From assembly GCA_029844215.1 (NCBI GenBank), contig CM056723.1:85800790-85864789 (forward strand): DNA of 64,000 nucleotides, given 5' to 3'. The translations under genes and the position numbers were made by a program. The number at the start of each line of letters is the position of its first letter. Position 1 is the first letter of the stretch. The stretch is from Przewalskia tangutica. Its lineage: Eukaryota > Streptophyta > Magnoliopsida > Solanales > Solanaceae. The notes beneath the pieces are model-generated. The model saw only the letters and a program-made list of their open reading frames with translations, searched no databases and had not been told where the DNA came from. Of the stretch, positions 10,570 to 22,835 are shown piece after piece.

Positions 10570-13500
10570 GTTACACCAGTAAATTCAAGGAGTTAGATAA
10601 GAACATACCAAGGAATTTAAGATGTAATAAGTTGATAGATAAGTTGACAACATGTGTTGGACGGATTTTGAGTTTGCCTTGGAGTGTTGTACCCCAGTTG
10701 TTAAGAATTTCGAGGTGTTTAAAAGGCCTAATGTAGTCCGTTAAATCTAGATCCCAACGCAACAAACCGCTCGTCGTTTGGACATCGAGTCAAAAGTTAT
10801 GGAAGTTTCAAGTTTGCGCGCAGCAGCAGCGATTTTCGAAGTGCAGCGCGGCACGGACGCAGGCCGCGCCGATTGACCGAGGGTCTGCGGTGTTGCGCCG
10901 CGCGCCGAATGCAGGCGCGGCGTGACGCTGCAATTATTTTTCGAGCGCCGCATGGCGCGGCGGGCAGCGCGCCGAGGCGGGATTTTCATGTAAAGGAGAA
11001 AATCGGGATATTTTTATAAGGAGCCTATGGGAGGGTGACAAGTGTCCTCCCATCCTTTGACCAAATGATAGAAGCCTATTTTAGGCCAAGTCTTGGAAGA
11101 CTTGGCCATTTCATTCAAACCCTCCCAAGAGAAAACCCTCTCCCTTCTCTCTAGGTTTTTGAGAAACCCGGCCTTAGGGAACCGTTGAGCGGCAAGGAGG
11201 AAAAAGGTGTTGGTGAACTTGTGGAAGCACCGTGGACGAGTTTGTGGAAGAAGTGGAAGAAAAGGGCTTGTGGGGCTTTTCCAAAAGGTAAAAGTTTCCT
11301 TCCTCTTGGATTTGAGTTTTTACTTGTGATAGTAGTATAGATCTGTGAGCACGAGGTCATATATTTAGAGTTTGAATAGATTTGTGAGCCTGAGGCTGTT
11401 ATAGTTAAGTTTGTATAGATTTGTGAGCCTGAGGCTGTTATAGTTAAGTTGGCTTAGATTTGGATCTTGTAGCCTTGTTGATTTCGGCCTTGTGAAAGGT
11501 GGCAAGTTAATAGAAACAAAGGAAGTTATGTCAAATATCCGTAGAATGTAGGGCCTTGTACTTAGTTTACTCTACGTTGAAACTAGAGTTTGATAGACGT
11601 TTATGGCCCTTATAGGATTGAAGTACTACGTGTAGCATATTCTTCTTAAGGGAGATAGTACTGAGGAGCATTTTGCTTAGTGTCGACAATCGTCGCGAGG
11701 TATGTGATTCTTCCTATCCTCTTCAGCATGACTATTTGTGAAATATATAGTGCGGTTGACGCACGTGTGTTAAAGGAAATTGATTTTCCAAATTGTGTCT
11801 TGACTTGTTATGAAGTGTAAAGGGCTTCATTATGTGTAAAGTAGTAAGTCTTATCAGTTAGTAATGGGCACTCGGTGCTTAAAGAATGAGTCCTCTTGGT
11901 CTCATAAATGTTTATGTGGTAATTGGTTGGTTTAAAACATAAAGGGGTTATAACGGCTTTATGGGAAGTCAGTTATAACAACTTTATGTGAGTAAAAGAA
12001 CGGTTGTTGATTGGTAGAAGTTAAGAGACTTGATCTTGTAAGATAAGAGACTTAACTTAGAATTGTGAAAGTTTTGTAATGTATTCAAAAGTTGTAAAAC
12101 CTCATTCGTGAGTAATGAGTAATACTTGGTTTTTGAAAACTTAAGAGTTATACTAGCTTTATGGGAAGTTAGGTATAACGGCATAAGAATGTGAAATGGA
12201 TTTCGAAAGTGGGAACAAGTATCGAACACACCACTGCAGCGCTAATAAAGGAAATGGTTTCGACTAATTGATTATATTAAAACCAGTAGAAACCTCCATC
12301 TGCATAGAAACTAAGATAAGACAAAATGATATTACATTTCCTAGATCATGGCTGCTTAAATGAGAATCATTGATAACAAGTTCTGACTTTTCTTAAAATT
12401 CCAAAGAATGAACTTAATGGATTGCAAAGGATAATGTACTGGATTTTGGAAAAGAGAAGTAACTTGAGTTTGAAAGTATAAATCACTTGTTTTCAGATAT
12501 CGAACTTTTCTTAAGGGAAAAGTAAATGACTTGGTTTTAAAAGGTAGGAATACTTGACCTTAAAGGAGTTAATTACTTGGACTTTTAAAAGGTATACTTG
12601 ACGTTATGTTAATTGTGTTTGAAGTACGTGTTTTAAACATGAATGTGTGTGATACTACGTGTGATAGTATCGTATGGTTTCTACGTAAAGAGAGGTCTTT
12701 GAAGGTAGGAAAGAATGTAGTATTTTGGGGTTGGAACCCGGTTTGTCGACTTAAACGAAGGTACTTTGAGTTGTGTGTAACTTGTGCTTGTGGTGATAGT
12801 TTTGTTGTTGTGCAAGTGTTTGACTTTGTGCTACCGAGTCTCTCGGCGGAGGCCGGATATCGGGTGGTATGATGGACATATCGACACGTTGGGTAGCCAG
12901 CGGGTATGCTTCCACTATATTGATCCTTTGGGACATATCGACACGTTGGGTAGCCCGGGTATGCTTCTATTGTGAAAGTGTTATCTTGTAAACCGGTTTG
13001 GACATACCGACACGTTGGGTAGCCACGCAGTATCGCCCACGATGAGTATTATCCGGGTATTTGTTTGGACATACCGACACGTTGGGTAGCCCACGCAGTA
13101 TGCGTCCACAGTGAGTATTATCTCGGGTATTTGTTTGGACATACCGACACGTTGGGTAGCCCACAGTATGCGTCCACGTGAGTATTATCTTGTTATTGGT
13201 TGGGACATACCGACACGTTGGGTAGCCGAGTATGCGCCACCGTGAGTACTATCTTGTTATTGGGTTGACATACCGACACGTTGGGTAGCCCAGCAGTATG
13301 CGTCCACTTTGAGTAATGATCTTTCGGCGTGAGTCCACGACTTGAAGTGGTTTGATTTGGTGACTGTATATACGTGGTGTCTTGTAGTTTGGTTATCATA
13401 CATGTCTCTGTTTTCCTTATAGACTATTATGATTTCATTTACGATTTTTCTGCTTCGCATACTCTGCACTGTTGTTATCGACCCCTTCGGGCTGCGTTCA

Positions 13501-13864
13501 CGCCGCAGTTGAGATACATCGCTTGTTGATCCGCACCCTTTGGATCATTGTCGGTTCTCGAAAGCTCCATTCCTTCGGAGACTTTGTCACTTGCAGTTCC
13601 TCGAAGTTGTAGAACTTTTTGTACATTCGTGGGTATGGCGGGCCCCGTCGTCGAGAGATGTTATAAAAATTCTTAGAAGTCTGTAGAAATGCGATGTGGC
13701 GGATTGTAACTGCTCGGTGTTAGTTATTTTTCGAAAAAGGTAACGCTTAGTTGCTTTCTCTTTCATTGGTTATCATGTATGAGTTTTAATTTCCGCTGAT
13801 TTTCTACGATGTTGTTTGACTACTGGTGCGGTAAGGCACGATCGCGCCCGCCGGTCGTGCGATG
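10570..13864 (+). mobile_element. 5' LTR of element A (3.3 kb)
   Basis: Starts (T)GTTACACC.GTAAATTCAAGG and ends GTCGTG.GA next to a primer-binding site. It pairs along its whole length with 15573-18817. U3 has GGGAGGGTGACAAGTG (11031) and a TTTTTATAAGG TATA-like box near 11011. Then come an AGGTATGTGA at 11698, paired TTATAAC..CTTTATG motifs (11949-11990), the 68-bp repeats (12878-13310) and the GCCGCAG block (ends 13508). Differences from the partner LTR concentrate at CAG/CTG and in a very GC-rich stretch at 10810-10985. It is inserted in LTR B; the target duplication is not clean here. Confidence 0.9.
12878..13310 (+). repeat. Minisatellite in LTR A, ~68-bp unit, 7 copies
   Basis: GACATACCGACACGTTGGGT (or GACATATCGACACG) recurs seven times, each followed by AGCC, a GTATGCGTCCAC-like block and GTGAGTATTATCT. 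Copies are less regular at the first two units. The partner LTR has the same seven units at 17855-18262. Confidence 0.92.
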
Positions 13865-13867
13865 AAG

Positions 13868-13879
13868 TGGTATCGCAGC
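13868..13879 (+). promoter_or_regulatory. Primer-binding site of element A (tRNA-iMet type)
   Basis: TGGTATCGCAGC is close to TGGTATCAGAGC, the complement of the 3' end of plant initiator tRNA-Met. The mismatch falls at the CAG of the canonical site. It lies 3 bp after the LTR end, where reverse transcription would be primed. Confidence 0.8.
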
Positions 13880-13924
13880 GATTAGTCCTCGAAAGTGTCT
13901 ACTGCATCGTGTCTAAGTAGTCTT

Positions 13925-13956
13925 GATTATCGATGTGTTGCACCACATCTATAATC
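13925..13956 (+). ncRNA. Leader stem-loop of element A
   Basis: GATTATCGATGTG can pair with CACATCTATAATC (12 of 13 positions), leaving the loop TTGCAC. It lies about 45 nt after the primer-binding site. The same structure is found in D, E, G and I, with GTGCAC at the loop in each of those. The position and palindromic loop suggest an RNA dimerisation or packaging signal (inference). Confidence 0.6.
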
Positions 13957-14063
13957 GGGAGGTCTGCGGCATTTAGGATTGGTTTCTATTCTTCTCATTA
14001 CGAGATCGTGCCTTAGAGGCGTGTTGTAAGTTGGACCCTCCGGCGTGTTTCGTTTTTACGATT

Positions 14064-15225
14064 ATGCCTGCGAAGGCAACCAGGCCCGGGCAAGGCAGCG
14101 AGAGGAGCTGCGAGTAGCAAATGGCGGCGATCTCACGAAGACCACAATACACGAGCCTCCACCCCACGGCCCGAGCAGGAGACGGGTTACGGAGTTGCCC
14201 GATTATTGGCGAGTTGTGGCCGCACACGAGATAGGCCGGACGCAGCAGCCCAGAGCACCGCCGTTCACCCGAGATCGGATAGTTTGAGGTGCGGACTTTA
14301 CGAGTCAGCCCGCCAGAGTTCTACGTCGAGGCACGAGGATGATCCGCAGGAGTTCATCCGACGCCTGACGATCATGAGAGTGATCAAGGCATCGGAGACC
14401 GAAGCCGGTGGTCCTAGGTTCGCATCGGCCGCGCGTGATACCGCAGCCGATCGGGTTTGATTCGTGAGCTGTCCCGGAGGGCATGCACTTCCAGAGATGG
14501 ACGAGTTCTGAGGCATTTCTTGCACATTTCTTGCCTCGCGGATGAGAGGACTCGGGCGTGATTTTTGATGTTGAGGCGAGCGGCGCACGTTCAGAGTACA
14601 ACGTGGAGTTTAACTCACTAGCTCAGACGCCCCCGCGTTAGTAGCCGACATGGAGGACAGAGTGCACCGCTATGTCACGGCTTGATGACTTTTGGCGCAG
14701 AGTTGCTCGAGTAGCTCTTCACCGCATGGACATTGCCCGCACGCGAGCTCATGCACTTGGATGTGAGGCACGAGAGTCGACGGAATGACCAAGATCGCAG
14801 AGTAGGCCAAGGCGCAGGTCGCTTTGGTGACCTTCGGCAGCGACCTTTCGAGAGTTAGTTATGCGCCCGCCAAGACGGAGTGCTCCACCTCGATCGTCGA
14901 CGCTCAAAAATTCGAGCAGTCGTGGCTCGAAGGTTTGAGTTTTGGGGATCGAGGATGTTAGTCGGATGGGACCACCCTTACCTCGTTGTGACCATTGTGG
15001 TAGGCTCCACGATGGGAGTGTCGTGCTAATAGGAATCTGCTTTACATGCGCCACCGCCATTTTGCAAGGAATTGTCCCACCGAGAGATAGCGCGAGGTTG
15101 AGATTCACCTTTCGATCGGTGGACGATTCACCTCCTCCTTTGTGCGCCGTGCAGGAAGGAACATGAGTAGAACGGCAGAAAGAGAAAGTGAAGCGAAGAG
15201 TTACAGTATATTCTTAACCCTCAGA
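14064..15225 (+). pseudogene. gag remnant of element A
   Basis: Ty3/gypsy Gag (capsid and nucleocapsid), in several frames. The start ATGCCTGCG at 14064 matches the ATG context in E, G and I. SRHEDDPQEFI and ASETEA (14325-14405) are typical of the retrotransposon gag family. AFLAHFLPREMRE (about 14514-14555) is the capsid core and ALVADMEDRVHRYV follows at 14636-14677. CDHCGRLHDG and ICFTCA (14988-15055) represent zinc-knuckle cysteines. Gag would package element RNA in cytoplasmic particles. No protease, RT or integrase follows: only 350 bp separate the end of gag from the 3' LTR. This makes A a gag-only, non-autonomous element. Confidence 0.82.
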
Positions 15226-15572
15226 GACTAGTATGCATTGATGTTATAGTGATGTGTTAAGTGCTTATGTTCGGATAACTTTGTGTTAAAAATGTGAATT
15301 AGAAGCTGATTAGTGAAAAGGGTAAGTCGGAGGATGAGAAGATTTTGAACCTTAGAATTTATAACAATCGAGACCTTAGAGGTAAGTAGGCTAGAGTAAA
15401 AGATTTTCTGATGATCCTCGCTTCAAGTACATAGTATGTGGAGTATTTTTTTCTAGTGATAAGTCCATGAGTGGCATAACCGATTCTTTCATGAGTGGAG
15501 TAGTGAAGACTATACCGGCCTGCGTTTTGGAGTCTTAGAAGGAACATTCGGACGAATGTTTCTGGGGGAGAA
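15226..15572 (+). other. Post-gag region and polypurine tract of element A
   Basis: Non-coding, with no pol trace. It ends GGAACATTCGGACGAATGTT then TCTGGGGGAGAA, matching the hairpin and polypurine signature of element B. Confidence 0.75.
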
Positions 15573-18500
15573 TGTTACACCGTAAATTCAAGGAGTTAGA
15601 TAAGAACATACCAAGGAATTTAAGATGTAATAAGTTGATAGATAAGTTGACAACATGTGTTGACGGATTTTGAGTTTGCCTTGGAGTGTTGTACCCCAGT
15701 TGTTAAGAATTTCGAGGTGTTTAAAAGGCCTAATGTGTAGTCCGTTAAATCTAGATCCCAACGCAACAAACCGTTCGCCGTTTGACATCGAGTCAAAAGT
15801 TATGGAAGTTTCAAGTTTGTGCGCGCAGCAGCAGCAGCTTCGGTTCAGGTACAGCGCGCGCGGACGATGACGCGGCGCCGATTATGCGAGGGTCTGCGGT
15901 GTTGGCGCATGGCGCCGAATGCAGGCGCGCAGACGCGGCAATTATTTTTCGAAGTGTTACGCCGCTGGCGGCGTGGCCGCGCCGAGGCGGATTTTCTGCG
16001 TAAAGGAGAAAAATCGGGATATTTTTATAAGGAGCCTATGGGAGGGTGACAAGTGTCCTCCCATCCTTTGACCAGTGATAGAAGCCTATTTTAGGCCAAG
16101 TCTTGGAAGACTTGGCCATTTCATTCAAACCTCCCAAGAGAAAACCCTCTCCTTCTCTCTAGGTTTTTGAGAAACCCGGCCTTAGGAACTGTTGGAGCGG
16201 CAAGGAGGAAAAAGGTGTTGGTGAACTTGTGGAAGCAGTGGTGACGAGTTTGTGGAAAGAAGTGGAAGAAAAGGGCTTGTGGGCTTTTCCAAAAGGTAAA
16301 AGTTTCTTCCTCGATTTGAGTTTTTACTTGTGATAGTAGTATAGATCTGTGAGCCCGAGGTCATTATATTTAGAGTTTGAATAGATTTGTGAGCCCGAGG
16401 TCATATAGTTAAGTTTGTATAGATTTGTGAGCCCGAGGTTATAGTTAAGTTGGCTTAGATTTGGATCTTGTAGCCTTGTTGATTTGCCTTGTGAAGGTGG
16501 CAAGTTAATAGAAACAAAGGAAGTTCTCGCCCAATTTCCGTAGAATGTAGGGCCTTGTACTTAGTTTACTCTACGTTCAAACTAGAGTTTGATAGACGTT
16601 TATGGCCCTTATAGGATTGAAGTACTACGTAGCATATTCTTCTGGGGAGATAAGATTGAGGAGCATTTTGCTTAGTGTCGACAATCGTCGAGGTATGTGA
16701 TTCTTCCTATCCTCTTGATGACTATTTGTGAAATATATAGCGGTTGACGACGTGTTAAAGGAAATTGATTTTCCAAATTGTGTCTTGACTTGTTATGAAG
16801 TGTAAAGGCTTCATTATGTGTAAAGAGTAGTAAGTCTTATCCGTTAGTAATGGGCACTCGGTGCTTAAAGAATGAGTCCTCTTGGTCTCATAAATGTTTA
16901 TGTGGTAATTGGTTGGTTTAAAACATAAAGGGGTTATAACGGCTTTATGGGAAGTCAGTTATAACAACTTTATGTGAGTAAAGAACGGTTGGTGATTGGT
17001 AGAAGTTAAGAGACTTGATCTTGTAAGATAAGAGACTTAACTTAGAATTGTGAAAGTTTTGTAATGTATTCAAAAGTTGTAAAACCTCATTCGTGAGTAA
17101 TGAGTAATACTTGGTTTTTGAAAACTTAAGAGTTATACTAGCTTTATGGGAAGTTAGGTATAACGGCATAAGAATGTGAAATGGATTTGAAAGTGGAACA
17201 AGTATCGAACACACCATCGCAGCGCTTAATAAAGGAAATGGTTTCGACTAATTGATTATATTAAAACCAGAGAAACCTCCATCCGCATAGAAACTAAGAT
17301 AAGACAAAATGATATTACATTTCCTAGATCATGGCTGCTTAAATGAGAATCATTGATAACAAGTTCTGACTATTCTTAAAATTCCAAAGAATGAACTTAA
17401 TGGATTGCAAAGGATAATGTCCTGGATTTTGGAAAAGAGAAGTAACGAGTTTGAAAGTATAAATCACTTGTTTTCAGATATCGAACTTTTCTTAAGGGAA
17501 AAGTAAATGACTTAGTTTTAAAAGGTAGGAATACTTGACCTTAAAGGAGTTAATTACTTGGACTTTTAAAAGGTATACTTGACGTTATGTTAATTGTGTT
17601 TGAAGACGTGTTTTAAACATGAATGTGTGTGATACTACGTGTGATAGTATCGTATGGTTTCTACGTAAAGAGGTCTTTGAAGGTAGGAAAGAATGTAGTA
17701 TTTTGGGGTTGGAACCGGTTTGTCGACTTAAACGAAGGTACTTTGAGTTGTGTGTAACTCTCGTGCTTGTGGTGATAGTTTTGTTGTTGTGCAAGTGTTT
17801 GACTTTGTGCTACCGAGTCTCTCGACGAGGGCCGGATATCGGGTGGTATGATGGACATATCGACACGTTGGGTAGCCGGGTATGCTTCCACTATATTGAT
17901 CCTTTGGGACATATCGACACGTTGGGTAGCCCGGGTATGCTTATTAGAGTGTTATCTTGTAAACTGGTTTGGACATACCGACACGTTGGGTAGCCCACAG
18001 TATCGTCCACAGTGAGTATTATCCGGTATTTGTTTGACATACCGACACGTTGGGTAGCCGCAGTATCGTCCACGCGAGTATTATCTCGGTATTTGTTTGG
18101 ACATACCGACACGTTGGGTAGCCAGTATCGTCCACGGTGAGTATTATCTTGTTATTGGTTGGGACATACCGACACGTTGGGTAGCCCACGAGTATGCGCC
18201 ACCGTGAGTACTATCTTGTTATTGGGTTGACATACCGACACGTTGGGTAGCCCACAGTATCGTCCACTTTGAGTAATGATCTTTCGCGTGAGTCACGACT
18301 TGAAGTGGTTTGATTTGACCGACCAGATATACGTGGTGTCTTGTAGTTTGGTTATCATACATGTCTCTGTTTTCCTTATAGACTATTATGATTTCATTTA
18401 CTGATTTTTCTGCTTCGCATACCTGTACTGTTATCGACTTCTTCGGGCCGCGTTCACGCCGCGAGTTGAGATACATCGCTTGTTGATCCGCACTTTGGAT

Positions 18501-18817
18501 CTGCTCGCCTCGAAAGCTCCATTCCTTCGGAGACTTTGTCACTTGGTACGCCTCAAGTTGTAGAACTTTTGTACATTCGGGTATGGCGGGCCCCGTCCCG
18601 CCGAGATGTTATAAAAATTCTTAGAGGTCTGTAATCCGATGTGGCGAGGGATTGTAATCGCTCAGTGTTAGTTATTTTTCGTAAAAGGTAACCGCTGGTT
18701 AGCCTGTTTTCTCTTTTCATTGGTTATCATGTATGAGTTTTAATTTCCGTGATTTTCTCGATGTTGTTTGACTACTTGGGTGCAGGGTAAGGCACGATCG
18801 CGCCCGGTCGTGTGACA
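15573..18817 (+). mobile_element. 3' LTR of element A (3.2 kb)
   Basis: Starts TGTTACACCGTAAATTCAAGG and ends GGTCGTGTGACA. It is collinear with 10570-13864 throughout, including the AGGTATGTGA motif (16690) and seven 68-bp repeats. After it, sequence of LTR B (GCCGGGCTCGCCCCGCCA) resumes, which shows nesting. Confidence 0.9.
17855..18262 (+). repeat. Minisatellite in 3' LTR of A, 7 copies
   Basis: Same CGACACGTTGGGTAGCC unit as in the 5' LTR. The copy number is the same, but units are a few bases shorter where CAG- or GC-rich spots differ. Confidence 0.92.
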
Positions 18818-19053
18818 GCCGGGCTCGCCCCGCCATAATTGTATATTTCCTTAGAGGTGCGTAGTCATGTTTATGCGATTTCGGATGTAATCGCTAAACC
18901 ATGTTTATATATATATGCCGAAAGGCGACGTTTTCACATAAAGCGTGTCTTATTTTATAAACTGTTTCATGTCTTGTTTTATATTTCCGATTACTACGAT
19001 GTATGACTACTTGGGTGCCGAAGGCACGATCACGAACCGAATGGGTCGTGACA
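18818..19053 (+). mobile_element. 3' LTR of element B, right end
   Basis: Completes LTR B after the insertion of A. It starts with the second arm of the GC-rich hairpin (CCCCGCCA), then TTAGAGGTGCGTAGTCATG, and ends GGGTCGTGACA. Directly after it the sequence is the interior of a minus-strand LTR (G), so B is inserted in G. The five bases after B are AAGAC; the other copy lies left of the window. Confidence 0.85.
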
Positions 19054-19100
19054 AAGACATTGTCGTAAAACTACGTTCAGTTAACACACGTACGTCTACC

Positions 19101-19104
<4 letters not shown>

Positions 19105-19134
<30 letters not shown>
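19105..19134. repeat. (TA)15 microsatellite in LTR G
   Basis: Thirty bases of pure TA, directly after GTCTACCGTAC. The equivalent place in the other LTR of G (50806-50823) has nine units. Confidence 0.95.
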
Positions 19135-19135
<1 letters not shown>

Positions 19136-20003
19136 TTTTAAAATATCATGCTCAAGAGTATAGGAAGAATCACATACCTCGCGACGATTATCGACTATTA
19201 GCAAATAGCTCCAAAGTACTGTAATCCGGCTAGCCATTTCCACCATTCGAGTAGAATACGCTACTTGCAGTACTTCAACCTATAACGGTCATAAAAGTCT
19301 ATCAACGTCTAGACTACTCTGTAGAATACTTCTAGATACAAATTCCTTATTCTACGGAAAATTGGCAAGACTTCCTACCCACAAATTATACAAGTCTCAT
19401 CAGAATACAAATTCCTAAGTAAATCTGATTCGATCTTCTTTAATAATCTTCTGATGCGATTTCAGTTCAATTCTCTTCTGTAATATCCTTCTATGTATCT
19501 TATATTTTTTTCTATACCACAACAGTATGTAATCTCCAATTACACTAGAAGGATAGGATTATTTACCTCGATAAGCCCAAAATTATCCAAGATTAAATGT
19601 CGATCCTGAGCAAGGTTTAGCTCCTACTTCGTGCGCTCCAACCCGCTCCAAACAACCCTTAGAAGTTCTACGCAACTTCTACTTAACGCTTCAACCGGCT
19701 ATGAAGATTTTCCTTAGGGTTTTGTTTAGTGGCTAAAGGAAGTATAATAGTATTTCTGGGCTTTTAGTATAGGTGTAACCTTGGAATACTACAAGGTATT
19801 TGGGCCAAGGTATTTTGGAATAGTAACAATACTTGAAGAATACTTTTCTACCAAGGGGGGGTATTATACGAAAACAACTAGGCAAGGGGTTTAGTGAGGG
19901 CCTCTCGAGGGAGGCTTTGGACGAAACTACACTAAAGGGGGAGAGGGATTTTTGCCTTGGAATTTCTCAAGTGTGGATGAAGAAATGTCTTGCATTAGAG
20001 GGG

Positions 20004-20011
20004 TATTTATA
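20004..20011 (-). promoter_or_regulatory. TATA box of LTR G
   Basis: TATAAATA on the minus strand, followed by CCCC as in LTRs B, E and I. Element D is inserted only about 8 bp upstream of it (in G's orientation). Confidence 0.6.
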
Positions 20012-20014
20012 GGC

Positions 20015-20019
20015 CAATC
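20015..20019. repeat. Target-site duplication of element D (left)
   Basis: CAATC directly before the TGTTACACC start of D. The same CAATC occurs at 42803-42807 directly after D's last CA. This perfect 5-bp duplication shows that 20020-42802 entered as one unit. Confidence 0.92.
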
Positions 20020-22383
20020 TGTTACACCCCGTATTTACAGGACATGCTTTAAGAACGTACGTAAGAACTCGCAAGTGTTAAGATTTGAGACTTGTAAAAA
20101 ATTTATCGGAATTGTGAAATTGTCGGAAAACGTAATATTGTGACGAATGGGAGGGCGACACTTGTCACCCCCTTATTGATGCCTTGGACGAAAATAGGCA
20201 TGGCCAAAATGGTCATTGACCATAGTCTTAAGATGACAAAGTCTTCCTATTAATGAGCTTGAGTTTCTTGACCAAAGTCAAAGGTCCCAAAAGTCTTGAT
20301 ATTTTATAAGAGATCATCCAAACCACCCAATTGTTTGCATCTTGACCCTACATTGCACTATATAATACTAGTAGTAGTAGACAAGCTTAAACACTTAGAA
20401 GAATTTCACAAAAAATTAAAGAACCATAGCAAAGGCTCTCGGGTTCTAGCACAAAGAAAAGGAAAAAAATTTCTTTCTTGTCCATTTGACTCCACACTTT
20501 AAACCAAGGTTCTTGAGGGTAGTGTAAACATATCTCAATAGAAAAATCTTGGAAAAAATGGTTTACGGATTAGTCGCAAAACGAAAACCTAATGGTCTTT
20601 CTAGGTTTTGTTTGGAGAATTGAAGGATAATTGTTGGTGTTGTTCTAAGGGTCTCAACAAGCGGATTGAAGTGTTTTGGAGAGGCTCTAAACTACTAGGG
20701 AGCGACTTCGGATTTGGAATTGGATTAAGAATCGTTAAGGTATAATCTTGTCTTTTAAATGTGTTACAAGATTATATATTTATATTGTTGTTGTTAGCTT
20801 TACTTGTTGCTAGCATGAAGTTGATATGTTGAAGTTATAAGTATTATGGAGTGCTTGTATCTAAATCCGAAATGTTATATAAGCCACTTGAAAATTGGAT
20901 TACTAATTGGTCGTTTATTAGAAATCGTCGCATGTTACCTACTTAAAGATTATGGATTGTTATAATCAAATGCGACTTGATATCATGTTATGCTACCAAT
21001 TTGGATTGAAATGGAAATTGGATAAGAATTGGTATTGTTGAACTCAAGATGGCCGAATTTGTACTTGTAGTTTGTAATAGTTTGTTATTCATTTGTATTG
21101 GACTACCTTCTATATTGTGGTGAGCCAATCAATGTATGGTTATTTATTTGTATTGGACTACCTTATAGATTGTGGTGAGCCATTTGGGGCTGTTTGGTTA
21201 TTGTATTCGACCTTGAAAAAGGTGGCAAAGTAAGTAGAAACAAAGGAGGTGCTGTCCGATTTTCCGTAGAAGTTAGTGACTTGGCACTTAGGATATTCTA
21301 CGTTTAAAGTAAGAGGTTAATAGACGTATTGTGGCCATTATAGGTTGAAGTACTAAGTATAGCGTATCCTACTTGAAGGATGGAATATCTATCAAGATTG
21401 AAGTACTTTGGAGCATTTTGCTACGTGTCGATAATCGTCGCGAGGTATGTGAACCTCTTCCTTCCTTTGGCATGATTCTATGTATGGAATATACTTGTGG
21501 TATCATTTCATGTTTCCTTCTACTCTTAGAAGTTAAGAGGTAGTTGGGTGATTTACTCTATGTAGAACTTTTCCTATCTTTGAGCATGACTAGTTGCATG
21601 TGTGTAGTACGGTGGACGTACAACACCTTGATATCCTTTACTAGTTTATTGAATGGCCAAGTCGGGTGAGTTAGGAGATTAACTCGCTTCTTTGAAAGTA
21701 TAAAGGATGTCTTAAGTTTTATTTAAAGTTAAGGGACTTGAAGAGTTTTAAAGTATGTGATACTTATTCCGTTTTAGACGTATAAGTCCCTTGGATAGGA
21801 AATTATATTTTTGGCTAAGGCATAAAGTGAATATAACGACTTTATGGGGAGTTGATTATATTTGCTTTATAGAAAGATAAATGACTTGATTTTAGTAAAA
21901 AGGCAACTTGATTTTAAGGCATCAATTGCCTAAGGTTTTATAATAAAAGGAGTCACTCGATTTCTAAGGTTAAGAGACTAATTGTATTTTTGAAAGTTAA
22001 GAGAATTGATTTGAAAGTATATAATACTTGGTTTCAAAAAGTAGAAGTCTCTTGGTTACAAAAGGAAAGAGTTTTGTCTAAAACCATAAAGGGTTATAAC
22101 GGCTTTATGGGAAGTTGGTTATAACGGCTTTATGGAAAGTTAGGAGAATGGTTTTCTCTAATAAAGTAATCAAAGAATTAACTTGTTTTAAGGAAGGGCA
22201 ATGTGATTTAAAGGTATCACTTGCTTAAAGCTTTTATGTATGGGTCACTTGATTTAGAAGCCGAGAAATGTATTTCTAAAAGTATCGTGACTTATGTGAA
22301 ATGTACACAAGCCTGGATACTACGGGTGTTAGTATCTTGGGGTTTTACACAAAAAGGAGTCTCTTAAAAAGAATGTACGTACG

Positions 22384-22620
22384 TAGTACTTTGGCCTGTT
22401 TAATTGAGAATAATTCTATGTGATGCCTTGATTAGTACTTTGGCTTGATAAATTGAGAATTTGTCTAAGTGTGCCTTGATTAGTACTCTGGCTTGATTTA
22501 TTGGGAATTTGTCTAAGTATGCCCTGATAAGTACTTTGGCTTGTTAAATGAGAATTATTCTATGTGTGCCTTGATAAGTACTTTGGCTTGGTTAATTGAG
22601 AATTAGCCTATATGTGCTGG
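22384..22620 (+). repeat. 47-bp minisatellite in LTR D, 5 copies
   Basis: AGTACTTTGGCTTG recurs every 46-48 bp, followed by TTAATTGAGAATTA and TGTGCCTTGAT. The 3' LTR of D has 6 copies, F has 3 and H about 13. Confidence 0.92.
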
Positions 22621-22835
22621 TGATAGCCTTTGAGTGCGAGTATTATGTTTTATTACGTTGTCGTGACTCTCGGTTGGAGGGCCGGCTGTCTTGTTGTAAG
22701 TTACTTGGACGTACCGACAGTGATGTGGGATTCCACGGGTATGCTTCCGTTATTTGTAGTACTTGGGTTAAATTCTCGGATTTTTTTATAAAAGACATGG
22801 TAGTGCTTATGTCTTGTTTGATGGTCGGTCGAGAT

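Larger units (their letters stand above)
19054..20019 (-). mobile_element. 3' LTR fragment of element G, left piece
   Basis: Matches 50756-51525 (the other LTR of G) in order, both reading on the minus strand. It contains the reverse of AGGTATGTGA near 19175 and a TA microsatellite. A minus-strand TATA box (TATTTATA on plus, 20004-20011) lies at its right end. It is cut on the left by B and on the right by D. Confidence 0.8.

Noticed and set aside
10810..10985. GC-rich island in LTR A as a possible CpG-type promoter or foreign insert
   Set aside because: The same island is present, though differently read, in the 3' LTR (15820-15995). It is part of the family. The disagreement looks like base-calling trouble.
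12878..13310. Evenly spaced CGACACGTTGGGTAGCC words resembling a CRISPR array
   Set aside because: The intervals between the words are also similar to one another, so this is an ordinary minisatellite. It lies in an LTR of a plant element.
13868..13879. tRNA gene near the TGGTATC words
   Set aside because: Only the 12-base complement of the tRNA 3' end is present. No A or B box and no cloverleaf are found.
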